18,069 nucleotides of DNA, taken from TMED8 sp964468005. Its GTDB lineage: Bacteria; Pseudomonadota; Alphaproteobacteria; Rhodospirillales; Casp-alpha2. Position numbers and translations under genes: made by a program. The stretch's first letter is position 1, and every line of letters begins with the position of its first letter. Where the stretch lies: NCBI GenBank assembly GCA_964468005.1, contig CAYXUT010000046.1, forward strand, positions 1 through 18,069, written 5' to 3'. The notes beneath the pieces are model-generated. The model was not told the DNA's origin and did not search any database. It saw only the letters and a program-made list of their open reading frames with translations. Positions 7,673 to 14,828 of the stretch are shown in pieces.

Positions 7673-8730
7673 AGATACTAGTGACGGGTGGCGCGGGCTT
7701 TATCGGCTCCGCATTGGTCCGCTACATTATAGGCAAAACCAATGATGCGGTCATCAATGTTGACAGCTTGACTTACGCCGGCAACCAAAAGAGCCTGGAA
7801 CCGGTCGCGGGCCATGCGCGCTACGCCTTCGAAAAAGTCGACATCTGCGACAAACAGGAAATGTCGCGTGTTTTCGCCGAGCACCAACCGGACAAGGTCA
7901 TGCACCTAGCGGCGGAATCCCACGTCGACCGCTCCATCGACGGTCCCGCCGCGTTTGTGCAGACCAACATCGTCGGTAGCTACAATTTGCTGGAAGTGGC
8001 GCTCGACTACTTCCGCAACCTGCCGACGGAACGCCAAGCACGTTTCATATTTCATCATATCTCGACGGACGAGGTATTCGGGTCGTTGAGCGCCGACGAT
8101 CCGCCGTTCGATCCCGAGACCCCTTACAAGCCACGCTCCCCCTATTCGGCCAGTAAAGCAGCATCCGATCATCTGGCCAAAGCCTGGCACCACACTTATG
8201 GATTGCCGATCGTGTTGAGCAATTGCTCCAACAATTTCGGGCCTTATCAGTTTCCCGAGAAACTGATACCGCTAATGATCATCAATGGCTTGCGCGGCGA
8301 GCCCCTGCCGGTTTACGGACGGGGCGGGAATATCCGCGATTGGCTGCATGTGGAGGACCACGTCGAGGCCCTCCACCTTATCATCCGCAAGGGCCAGGCG
8401 GGCGAGATCTATCTTGTCGGCGGCAACGCAGAGATGACCAACCTCGAGGTCGTCCAGGCCATTTGCCAGGCCCTTGACGAGCAAGCGCCGAGACCGGACG
8501 GCAACTCGCACGATCAGGCCATCGTTTATGTCAAGGATCGCCCCGGACACGATTTCCGCTACGCCATCGATTATTCGAAAGTCACCGTTGAGCTCGGCTG
8601 GCGGCCGCGGAACTCCTTCCGTGACGGGTTGTCGCAAACGGTCGCGTGGTATCTAGCGCGACGCGATTGGTGGGAGCCGATCATACAAGACAAGTACTCG
8701 GGCTCCCGCCTAGGGTTAAAAAAGGGCTAA
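7669..8730 (+). CDS. rmlB: dTDP-glucose 4,6-dehydratase
   Basis: 353-aa NAD-dependent extended SDR converting dTDP-glucose to dTDP-4-keto-6-deoxyglucose, the branch point of dTDP-deoxysugar pathways. It has GGAGFIGS (7-14), HLAAESHVDRSIDGP (79-93), the catalytic STDEVFGSL with Thr133/Asp134/Glu135, and YSASK with Tyr159/Lys163. Later blocks SNNFGPYQFPEKLIPL, GGNIRDWLHVEDH and VKDRPGHDFRYAID are diagnostic for RmlB. Length is normal. The start overlaps the stop of the SDR gene by 4 bp and rmlA begins 4 bp after the stop, so translational coupling is likely. Confidence 0.96.
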   Translation: MKILVTGGAGFIGSALVRYIIGKTNDAVINVDSLTYAGNQKSLEPVAGHARYAFEKVDICDKQEMSRVFAEHQPDKVMHLAAESHVDRSIDGPAAFVQTNIVGSYNLLEVALDYFRNLPTERQARFIFHHISTDEVFGSLSADDPPFDPETPYKPRSPYSASKAASDHLAKAWHHTYGLPIVLSNCSNNFGPYQFPEKLIPLMIINGLRGEPLPVYGRGGNIRDWLHVEDHVEALHLIIRKGQAGEIYLVGGNAEMTNLEVVQAICQALDEQAPRPDGNSHDQAIVYVKDRPGHDFRYAIDYSKVTVELGWRPRNSFRDGLSQTVAWYLARRDWWEPIIQDKYSGSRLGLKKG

Positions 8731-8734
8731 CGCT

Positions 8735-9616
8735 ATGAAGGGTATCATCCTCGCCGGCGGCTACGGTACACGCCTATATCCCGTCACTCACGTCATCAAC
8801 AAGCAACTGTTACCCGTATACGACAAGCCGATGATATATTACCCGCTGTCAGCGCTGATGCTTACGGGAATTCAAGATATTCTGATCATTTCGACACCAG
8901 AGGCGTTATCGGCGTTCGAGAATCTTTTCGGTGGAGGTGAGAAACTCGGCTTGAACATCTCCTACGCAGTACAATCCGAACCTCGTGGCCTGGCTGAAGC
9001 GTTTATCATCGGGCGCGATTTTATCGGCGGCGATAGTTGCGCTTTGGTGCTGGGTGACAACATCTTCTTCGGACATGGTTTTCCCGGTCGTCTTCGCGCA
9101 GCAGCCGCGCGCACTTCCGGGGCGACGGTATTCGCCTATTGGGTTGGCGATCCGGAACGCTACGGCGTTGTCGAACTGGACCGTGACGATCGCGTCCTGA
9201 GCCTCGAGGAAAAGCCGGCCGAACCGAAGTCGAATTGGGCCGTGACAGGGCTGTATTTCTACGACAATTCTGTCGCCGATATCGCCCGCGAGGTCCAACC
9301 TTCGTCCCGAGGCGAGCTTGAAATCACGGACATCAACCGCATTTACATGATGCGCGAGAAACTGCGTGTCGAAAAAATCGGCCGCGGCGTGGCTTGGCTG
9401 GATACCGGGACCCACGAGACTTTGCTACAGGCCGCCCAATTCGTCGAAACGGTGGAACAGCGTCAGGGCCTCAAAATCGCCTGCCTAGAGGAAATTGCAC
9501 TGCGAATGGGGTTTATCGATACCTCGGCGTTCGAGAAGCTGGCCGCCAGTCAGTCCGACAATCACTACGGCCGCTACCTTGCGCGGATCGCCCGGGAATT
9601 TGAAGAAAACCTCTAA
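8735..9616 (+). CDS. rmlA: Glucose-1-phosphate thymidylyltransferase
   Basis: 293-aa nucleotidyltransferase making dTDP-glucose from dTTP and glucose-1-phosphate, the entry step for the upstream genes. It shows LAGGYGTRLYP (6-16), KQLLPVYDKPMIYYPLS, VLGDNIFFG with Asp109 (metal binding), EEKP (158-161), GELEITDIN and WLDTGT (221-226) with Asp223. Length is as usual for RmlA. It is the last gene of the plus-strand set and ends 7 bp from the 3' end of the convergent tRNA-Pro. No terminator lies between, so its transcript probably runs antisense into the tRNA region. Confidence 0.96.
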   Translation: MKGIILAGGYGTRLYPVTHVINKQLLPVYDKPMIYYPLSALMLTGIQDILIISTPEALSAFENLFGGGEKLGLNISYAVQSEPRGLAEAFIIGRDFIGGDSCALVLGDNIFFGHGFPGRLRAAAARTSGATVFAYWVGDPERYGVVELDRDDRVLSLEEKPAEPKSNWAVTGLYFYDNSVADIAREVQPSSRGELEITDINRIYMMREKLRVEKIGRGVAWLDTGTHETLLQAAQFVETVEQRQGLKIACLEEIALRMGFIDTSAFEKLAASQSDNHYGRYLARIAREFEENL

Positions 9617-9623
9617 GAGAAAA

Positions 9624-9700
9624 TGGTCGGGGAGACTGGATTCGAACCAGCGACCGCTCGGCCCCCAGCCGAGTGCTCTACCAGGCTGAGCTACTCCCCG
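9624..9700 (-). tRNA. tRNA-Pro (anticodon GGG)
   Basis: Read on the minus strand, a 77-nt cloverleaf begins CGGGGAG and ends CTCCCCGACCA, so the CCA end is encoded. The D-arm is GTAGCTCAGCCTGGTAGAGC. The anticodon stem CTCGG/CCGAG frames the loop CTGGGGG with anticodon GGG. The T-arm is CTGGTTCGAATCCAG. The acceptor stem pairs perfectly over 7 bp. It reads the codons CCC and CCU. Its 3' end faces the polysaccharide genes, and a T-rich stretch (TTTTCTC) follows directly. Confidence 0.97.
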
Positions 9701-9736
9701 ACCGTATACCCGGAAGCAAATGTGCCGAGCGGGCGC

Positions 9737-9765
9737 ACTATACGCGCACCGATCCGGATCATCAA
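9737..9765 (-). promoter_or_regulatory. Sigma70-like promoter of tRNA-Pro
   Basis: On the minus strand TTGATG (-35) and TATAGT (-10) are separated by exactly 17 bp. The -10 lies about 36 bp upstream of the mature tRNA 5' end, which leaves room for a short leader. Confidence 0.6.
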
Positions 9766-9786
9766 TAAATTGCAAGGATGAGTAGT

Positions 9787-10230
9787 TCAGGCTGTCCGCT
9801 CGGCATCGCGCAAAGTCTCGCGCAGTGTCTCCAGTTCATCAATTGCGGCGCGAATCGACTGTTTCGCCGCCTCGTTATCGGCCTTTACAGAGGCGATATC
9901 ATCGGTATTCGCCGCAGATCTATTGGCAGATTTCTGGGCGCTTTTCCGGGTAAGTAACTCAGCTTTATTAACGCCGCCTTGTCGAAGCAGTTTCTGCACG
10001 CCTTTAATAGTGTACCCTTCATCATAAAGTAGGCTCCGGACATGACGTAACAAGGCCACGTCCTCGGGGCGGTAGTAACGCCGCCCGCCACCACGCTTCA
10101 TGGGCTTGACCTGACTAAACTTGGTCTCCCAGAATCTAAGCACGTGCTGCGGTAAATCGAGCTCACCAGCGACCTCGCTGATAGTTCGGAAAGCATCCAC
10201 CGATTTCGTCGGCTTATTCGAAGTATTCAT
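9787..10230 (-). CDS. MerR family transcriptional regulator
   Basis: 147-aa DNA-binding protein. The N-terminal winged helix-turn-helix runs about residues 15-82: FRTISEVAGELDLPQHVLRFWE, the RRYYRPEDVALLRHVRSLL wing and helix, and GYTIKGVQKLLRQGG. The C-terminal half is rich in Ala, Lys, Asp and Glu and probably forms a coiled coil for dimerisation; it has no cysteines or other obvious effector site. A MerR-type gene directly after ihfA is a usual alphaproteobacterial arrangement, and its target is generally unknown. It begins 36 bp after the ihfA stop, so both may share a transcript. Confidence 0.88.
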   Translation of the reverse strand: MNTSNKPTKSVDAFRTISEVAGELDLPQHVLRFWETKFSQVKPMKRGGGRRYYRPEDVALLRHVRSLLYDEGYTIKGVQKLLRQGGVNKAELLTRKSAQKSANRSAANTDDIASVKADNEAAKQSIRAAIDELETLRETLRDAERTA

Positions 10231-10266
10231 TGCTTAGGGTTCCCTATCTTGGACCCCTGGGAAATA

Positions 10267-10581
10267 TTAGCATTCGCTCTTCGTGCGACCATTGACTTGA
10301 GCCTTGAGAAGCTGGGAAGGCTTGAACACCAAAACCTTACGCGGCAAGATCAGCACTTCCTCACCAGTCTTCGGGTTCCGGCCAATTCGCTGGCCTTTCT
10401 GACGTGACGAAAAACTACCGAATGAAGAAATCTTTACGGATTCGCCACGGACCAAGGCATCGGACATCAAATCCAAAACCATTTCCAAGAGACCGCTGGA
10501 TTCGTCTCGCGATAGACCTATTTCCTGATAGACCGCTTCTCCGAGATGCGCGCGCGTCACCGTCTGGCCGACCATTCTCAT
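10267..10581 (-). CDS. ihfA: Integration host factor subunit alpha
   Basis: 104-aa HU/IHF family protein, one half of the IHF heterodimer that bends DNA at specific sites in recombination, replication and transcription. TVTRAHLGEAVYQEIGLSR at the N-terminus, VKISSFGSFSSRQKGQRIGRNPKTGEE in three overlapping blocks, and the terminal ILPRKVLVFKPSQLLK are diagnostic. GRNPKTGEE/ILPR is the beta-arm region that inserts into the minor groove. Two close ATGs (codons 1 and 3) are possible starts. A purine-rich GGAATAGGG precedes the first. It sits between fabH and the MerR-type gene. Confidence 0.95.
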   Translation of the reverse strand: MRMVGQTVTRAHLGEAVYQEIGLSRDESSGLLEMVLDLMSDALVRGESVKISSFGSFSSRQKGQRIGRNPKTGEEVLILPRKVLVFKPSQLLKAQVNGRTKSEC

Positions 10582-10603
10582 GCCCTATTCCTTAACAGAT
10601 TAA

Positions 10604-10632
10604 AGCCTATCCCCACCAGATAATTGCGTCAA
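10604..10632 (-). promoter_or_regulatory. Possible promoter of ihfA
   Basis: On the minus strand TTGACG (5 of 6 consensus bases) is followed after 17 bp by TAGGCT (weak -10). It lies in the 76-bp gap between fabH and ihfA and would let ihfA be expressed separately from plsX-fabH. Confidence 0.3.
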
Positions 10633-10657
10633 TATCAAAGAGAAGGGGGACACACGA

Positions 10658-11659
10658 TTACCATCGGACGAGACCAGCCCCCCAAGTCAATCCGCCACCC
10701 ATGGCTTCAAGTAAAACCAAATCGCCAGTTTTGATTCGACCGTCCTTCAGCGCCTCATCCAACGCCAGCGGGATCGAAGCCGCCGAGGTATTGGCATGGC
10801 GCTCAACCGTGACAACAATCTTGTCTGCCGGAAGCCCAAGCTTCTTGGCGGTACTATCAAGAATTCGCTTGTTGGCTTGGTGAGGTACTAACCAGTCAAT
10901 ATCATCAGCGGCGAGCCCGTTAGCCTCTAGCGACTCATGAACGATCTCGGCAAGGTTCGTCACCGCATGGCGGAACACCTCGCGGCCATTCATGCGCACA
11001 TGGCCGACTGTCTGGGTCGAGGACGGACCGCCATCGACGTAAAGTAGGTCACTAGTAGAGCCATCCGAATAAATATGGGTCGACAGGACCCCGCGACCAC
11101 GATTGTGACCAGTCTCACCGAACTCATCCTCGTCCTCGCCATTCTCCGCGGCACGCAACACAACGGCTCCGGCTCCGTCGCCAAACAGCACGCAGGTGCC
11201 GCGGTCCTGCCAGTCAAGCAAGCGAGAGAAAGTCTCGGCACCGATCAATACCACGGTCTTGGCCTGACCAACCTTGATAAAGTTATCGGCCACGGCCAGA
11301 CCGTACACGAAACCTGAACAAACCGCCTGCAAGTCAAATGCCGCACCGCTGATCATGCCGAGCCGATGCTGGACCTTGGTAGCCGTTGCGGGAAAGGTTT
11401 GGTCAGGGGTCGTGGTGGCGAGGACAAGCAGGTCCAAGTCCGACGCCGGGATGCCAGCATGCTCGAGAGCGCGTTCCGCTGCGAAAAACGCCAAATCCGA
11501 CGTTACCTCACCTTCGGCCGCGATATGGCGCTGACGGATGCCGGTGCGAGCGACAATCCATTCATCGCTGGTATCGATGCGTTCAGCCAGCTCTCCGTTT
11601 GTAACGACACGCTCAGGCAAATAGGAGCCGCAGCCAGCAACGATGGAACGTTTGATCAT
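10658..11659 (-). CDS. fabH: 3-oxoacyl-[ACP] synthase III (beta-ketoacyl-ACP synthase III)
   Basis: 333-aa condensing enzyme that starts fatty acid synthesis by joining an acyl-CoA to malonyl-ACP. The catalytic triad is visible: Cys114 in AVCSGFVYG, His260 in VPHQANKRI and Asn290 in ERHANTSAAS. DEWIVARTGIRQRH and GDGAGAVVL are further family blocks, and the C-terminal GGGLTWGAGLVRW is typical. An acidic loop (about 171-182, rich in Glu/Asp) extends a variable region. Its ATG overlaps the plsX stop by 4 bp (ATGA), indicating translational coupling. Confidence 0.96.
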   Translation of the reverse strand: MIKRSIVAGCGSYLPERVVTNGELAERIDTSDEWIVARTGIRQRHIAAEGEVTSDLAFFAAERALEHAGIPASDLDLLVLATTTPDQTFPATATKVQHRLGMISGAAFDLQAVCSGFVYGLAVADNFIKVGQAKTVVLIGAETFSRLLDWQDRGTCVLFGDGAGAVVLRAAENGEDEDEFGETGHNRGRGVLSTHIYSDGSTSDLLYVDGGPSSTQTVGHVRMNGREVFRHAVTNLAEIVHESLEANGLAADDIDWLVPHQANKRILDSTAKKLGLPADKIVVTVERHANTSAASIPLALDEALKDGRIKTGDLVLLEAMGGGLTWGAGLVRW

Positions 11660-12708
11660 TGACCAACTACCGCCTGTTCGTGGCTTTCCATATTCACCTG
11701 CAACTGATTGTAATCTTCCTTGATGCTGTCATTGATCGATTTGGTGATCAAGCCGTGTGCCACCTCAAGTGCATGTGCGAAACCATATCCGTCGGTGCCG
11801 CCGTGGCTCTTAATACAAATACCGTTCAGGCCAAGGAACATCGCACCATTATAACGACGCGGGTCAAGATGCGTCTTCAGTCGATTCAGCGCCGGCTTAG
11901 CCATAAGGGCACCAAGGGTCGCAAACACGGACGAAGTCAGGACTTGCTTAAGCGTGTGACTGAAAAGCTTGGCTGTCCCTTCCGCCGTCTTAAGCGCCAC
12001 GTTGCCTGTGAATCCATCGGTAACGACCACGTCTACCGTACCAGCACCGATATCATCACCCTCAACAAATCCATAGAATTTGATCGGCAAATCAGAACCT
12101 TGAAGGATAGCATACGCTTCTTTCACCGCGCTGTTACCCTTTAAATCTTCGGCACCGACGTTAAGGATGCCAACGGACGGGTTATCAAGCCCCAGAACGT
12201 TGCGCGCGAACACCTCGCCCATAACGGCAAACTGAACCAGGTTGTTGGAATCGCATTCGACATTTGCGCCGAGATCAAGCATCACGCTTTCACCACGTTG
12301 CGTTGGAAAATACGTGGCAATTGCCGGCCGGTCGATGCCGGGAAGTGTTTTCAACACGAACTTGGCCATGGCCATCAGCGCGCCAGTGTTGCCGGCTGAG
12401 ATTATGCCCGCCGCCTCGCCATCCTTGACCGCATTAATAGCCAGGCGCATGCTCGACGTCCGTCGTCCACGCAGCGCGATCGCCGGCTTGTCATCATTGA
12501 GGACGACATCATCAGTGTGGCGCACAGTTGAGACCGCCCGCACCTGGGGGTATTTTTCCATAAGCGGACCGATCTCAGCTTCGTTTCCAAACAGAACGTA
12601 TTCCACGCCGGAAAGCTTCCGGCAGGATATATCCACGCCTTCGATAACCATGGCGGGCGCCGCATCACCGCCCATGGCGTCAACGGCCAACATCAGGTTA
12701 CCGGGCAC
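11656..12708 (-). CDS. plsX: Phosphate acyltransferase PlsX
   Basis: About 350-aa peripheral membrane enzyme converting acyl-ACP to acyl-phosphate, the first step of phospholipid synthesis used with PlsY. It begins with LAVDAMGGDAAP, the family signature, and contains SAGNTGALMA, RPAIATYFPT, MLDLGANVECDS, NVGAEDLKGN, VVTDGFTGNVALKTAEG and a C-terminal GLNGICIKSHGGTDGYGFAHAL. GTG 12708 gives 350 aa; ATG 12693, five codons later, is an equally reasonable start and no clear ribosome binding site decides. It lies 77 bp after rpmF and overlaps fabH by 4 bp. Confidence 0.95.
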   Translation of the reverse strand: MPGNLMLAVDAMGGDAAPAMVIEGVDISCRKLSGVEYVLFGNEAEIGPLMEKYPQVRAVSTVRHTDDVVLNDDKPAIALRGRRTSSMRLAINAVKDGEAAGIISAGNTGALMAMAKFVLKTLPGIDRPAIATYFPTQRGESVMLDLGANVECDSNNLVQFAVMGEVFARNVLGLDNPSVGILNVGAEDLKGNSAVKEAYAILQGSDLPIKFYGFVEGDDIGAGTVDVVVTDGFTGNVALKTAEGTAKLFSHTLKQVLTSSVFATLGALMAKPALNRLKTHLDPRRYNGAMFLGLNGICIKSHGGTDGYGFAHALEVAHGLITKSINDSIKEDYNQLQVNMESHEQAVVGQ

Positions 12709-12785
12709 GGGTGGCAGTCCGGACTATATTTGAATAAATTTCCATGGAGACCTTTATAAGGTCACGAAAGGTGGATGAACAGAGG

Positions 12786-12971
12786 CTATGCAGCCTCATC
12801 GCCCTCGGTAACTTCTCGTCCGTTGTATTGACCACAGGCCCTACAAACGTGATGCTGGCGCTTCAACTCACCGCAATTGGCGCATTCCTCATAGGTAGCA
12901 CCACCGAGGGCATCGTGCGCCCGGCGCATGTTGCGCCTCGATTTCGAAATCTTCTTCTTGGGAACAGCCAT
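12786..12971 (-). CDS. rpmF: 50S ribosomal protein L32
   Basis: 61-aa ribosomal protein of the large subunit. MAVPKKKISKSRRNMRRAHD is the classic L32 start. CANC and CRAC, 13 residues apart, form a zinc-ribbon-like four-cysteine site (the C+ form). The start at 12971 is supported by GAGGTG (complement at 12978-12983) at proper spacing. The rpmF-plsX-fabH linkage is widespread and couples ribosome and lipid synthesis genes. Confidence 0.96.
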   Translation of the reverse strand: MAVPKKKISKSRRNMRRAHDALGGATYEECANCGELKRQHHVCRACGQYNGREVTEGDEAA

Positions 12972-13051
12972 TTCCAACACCTCAAGTCGAACGTCCCGAA
13001 CTGGACGGGCGGTTCATATAGGAGTTGCGTGCCGGGAGCAAGCGAGAAACG

Positions 13052-13609
13052 TTATTTATCGAGTTTATCCTGCAATGCAGCAAGCTCTGAAAACGGGTGG
13101 CTCATGCCATCGTTCGGATTACTCGATACATCCTTAAAAACAACACCGGGAGCCCTTGGGAACGGGTCGAGTTCCAATGCTAATTGTTGAACTACCGCCT
13201 CTCCCAAATCGATAATGTCTTCTGTTATCATTTCGGGCGGATTTTCATCTTTCGGACCGACTTTCCAATCGCCATAATCTTCTCCAGCACTTTCGCTAAA
13301 ATGCAAAAATAGACCTGCATCAATGACAACCTCCAGTGGCTCCAGTGTAACGACGCAAAGCTGTTCTAGGCTTGCCCGCAACGTGCCTTCAACTTTAACG
13401 CCTTGCTCTCCTATTTCCCACTGCAAGATTAATTGGGCTTCCAACTCGTCAATTCGCTCAATTTCCAAACGCTCGGCCGTCTCCAGAAGCTCTTTGTCCG
13501 TGGCCTGCAACTGCACAGCCACTCCCCCCAACGGAATATCCTCAAGCGGGACTTGAGCGCTCAGCGTGTGCGCAAGACTTTTCAAAATATTACGATCGTC
13601 TTTGCTCAT
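13052..13609 (-). CDS. yceD: DUF177 (YceD) family protein
   Basis: 185-aa acidic protein of the DUF177/YceD family, almost always encoded directly upstream of rpmF and implicated in 23S rRNA maturation in some organisms. The conserved core is seen around residues 70-150: VEGTLRASLEQLCVVTLEPLE, split as VEGTLRA and CVVTLEPLE, then EDIIDLGEAVVQQLALELDPFPRAPG, whose blocks IDLGE and LALELDPFPR are the family hallmark. Its ATG overlaps the stop of the upstream cbp3 gene by 4 bp, so the two are coupled. Gene position and motifs agree well. Confidence 0.9.
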   Translation of the reverse strand: MSKDDRNILKSLAHTLSAQVPLEDIPLGGVAVQLQATDKELLETAERLEIERIDELEAQLILQWEIGEQGVKVEGTLRASLEQLCVVTLEPLEVVIDAGLFLHFSESAGEDYGDWKVGPKDENPPEMITEDIIDLGEAVVQQLALELDPFPRAPGVVFKDVSSNPNDGMSHPFSELAALQDKLDK

Positions 13610-14157
13610 GGCGCATCTCCGATGGGCGGTGGCAGACTGAAATGAACAGATCCGGCTAGAAAACCGTCAATCGCCTGCGCCGCCAATTCTCCATCCTGCT
13701 CGCGTACATATTCTGCCATTACGGAAAGCTGATCGGGTACTGGGTCGATATTACGGTAGAGATTTCGGCGTAACGCCGCTTCCAGTAAATCTCCTCCAGT
13801 ATCCTCCAACCCTTCATCATAAGCAGCAATACGGCCGTAAAACGCTTTGACCATGTCCTTGACCCGATAAGCTACGCCAATGTCGCCCGCTCCCATCTCG
13901 CGCAGGTTCTGGTCCATGTCGTCGAACATGATATCGAACAAGGTCTGGGCCAGGACCTTGCATCGTTCGTCGCCACCCTTGAGACGCCTAAGCACAAGAT
14001 AAACATGCACCATGATCATATCAAAACGACCGTCCGGCGTGTCCGCAACACCACATTGCTCATAAAACAGGGGAGTGCGTGCTTGGCGGATAGCCTCGGA
14101 ATAAAGCGCCAGGGCTGTATCTCGCTCATCACTTATCTTACGAAAAAACTTAAACAT
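13606..14157 (-). CDS. Ubiquinol-cytochrome c chaperone (CBP3 family)
   Basis: 183-aa protein related to mitochondrial Cbp3/UQCC1, which assists assembly of the cytochrome bc1 complex. Supporting segments are LYSEAIRQARTPLFYEQCGV, DTPDGRFDMIMVHVYLVLRRL, TLFDIMFDDMDQNLREMGAGDIGV and MVKAFYGRIAAYDEGL, all characteristic of this family. Occurrence immediately upstream of the DUF177-rpmF genes is typical of Alphaproteobacteria and argues that the organism respires through a bc1 complex. It is transcribed divergently from bamE. Confidence 0.92.
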   Translation of the reverse strand: MFKFFRKISDERDTALALYSEAIRQARTPLFYEQCGVADTPDGRFDMIMVHVYLVLRRLKGGDERCKVLAQTLFDIMFDDMDQNLREMGAGDIGVAYRVKDMVKAFYGRIAAYDEGLEDTGGDLLEAALRRNLYRNIDPVPDQLSVMAEYVREQDGELAAQAIDGFLAGSVHFSLPPPIGDAP

Positions 14158-14201
14158 TTATTATCCGGCGCGTCCGGTTTCTCCGTATTTTATTCAATCC
14201 C

Positions 14202-14229
14202 TTGCGGCATCCAGAGAGAATGGCATAAT
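14202..14229 (+). promoter_or_regulatory. Possible promoter of bamE
   Basis: TTGCGG and CATAAT are separated by 16 bp, ending about 33 bp before the bamE ATG. The -10 matches 5 of 6 consensus bases. It lies in the 105-bp divergent gap with cbp3. Confidence 0.45.
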
Positions 14230-14262
14230 CGTCTTTCTGATCGTCTGCAGTTGAATAATGCG

Positions 14263-14754
14263 ATGGTGTTGAAAACATCAAGAGAAAAACCATTTTGTCG
14301 TCTTGCCTTGAGTGTCGCCATGGTGGCGCTTAGCATTTCAATGAATGCATGTAACGTTAGCCGAATCGATACCCGTGGCAACCTACCGGACCCCGAGCGG
14401 GTGACTGAATTAAAGCCCGGCGAAGCGACAAAAGATGACATCCTCGATTCGCTCGGCTCACCATCAAGCATCAACACCTTCGGCAATGAGACTTGGTATT
14501 ATATCAGTGAAAAAACCGAAACCATAGCGTTCCTAAGCCCGCAGGTGCTGGAACGCAATATTCTGATCGTCGAGTTCGGCAAAAAAGGGCAGATGGCGCA
14601 AATCGTATCACTGGGTTTGGACGCCGGCCGGGAAATAACACAGGTGGAACGCGTGACCCCCACCTTCGGCCAGGAACTGACTGTACTTGATCAAATTCTT
14701 GGCAATTTCCGACGCTTTAGCGGCCGTAAGAATGTTCCAGGGGACGACCGTTAA
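14263..14754 (+). CDS. bamE: Outer membrane assembly lipoprotein BamE (SmpA/OmlA family)
   Basis: 163-aa predicted lipoprotein of the BAM complex, which folds beta-barrel proteins into the outer membrane. The N-terminus has a basic stretch, a hydrophobic segment (about 13-27) and a lipobox-like MNAC with Cys30 as lipid site. The SmpA/OmlA domain follows: ERVTELKPGEATKDDILDSLGSP, with the KPG..TKDDIL..LGSP pattern, then NETWYYIS. The C-terminal 40 residues are less conserved. The frame is open upstream, but ATG 14263 places the signal peptide correctly and avoids overlap with cbp3. It converges on hppA. Confidence 0.9.
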   Translation: MVLKTSREKPFCRLALSVAMVALSISMNACNVSRIDTRGNLPDPERVTELKPGEATKDDILDSLGSPSSINTFGNETWYYISEKTETIAFLSPQVLERNILIVEFGKKGQMAQIVSLGLDAGREITQVERVTPTFGQELTVLDQILGNFRRFSGRKNVPGDDR

Positions 14755-14771
14755 AAAACATCTGACAACTG

Positions 14772-14813
14772 AAAAAAAGCCCCGGGGCCCGAAGCCCCGG
14801 GTATTTTCATTTT
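14772..14813. terminator. Strong bidirectional intrinsic terminator between bamE and hppA
   Basis: CCCGGGGC (14781-14788) pairs with GCCCCGGG (14794-14801). On the minus strand the loop reads as a UUCG tetraloop closed by C-G, followed by GC and seven T residues (complement 14772-14778): a textbook terminator for hppA. In the plus direction TATTTTCATTTT follows, so it can serve bamE as well. Confidence 0.92.
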
Positions 14814-14828
14814 CGGTTGCGATCTCAA

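Noticed and set aside
9485..9775. Open frames on both strands across tRNA-Pro, including one reading like RLDSNQRPLGPQPSALPG
   Set aside because: That peptide is a well-known false translation of tRNA genes; the cloverleaf explains the sequence.
12749..12763. GACCTT-TAT-AAGGTC hairpin between rpmF and plsX
   Set aside because: Only a 6-bp stem with a 3-nt loop and no T-run; plsX is probably cotranscribed with rpmF.
14005..14262. Longer upstream start for bamE
   Set aside because: It would overlap the divergent cbp3 gene and bury the lipoprotein signal inside the protein.
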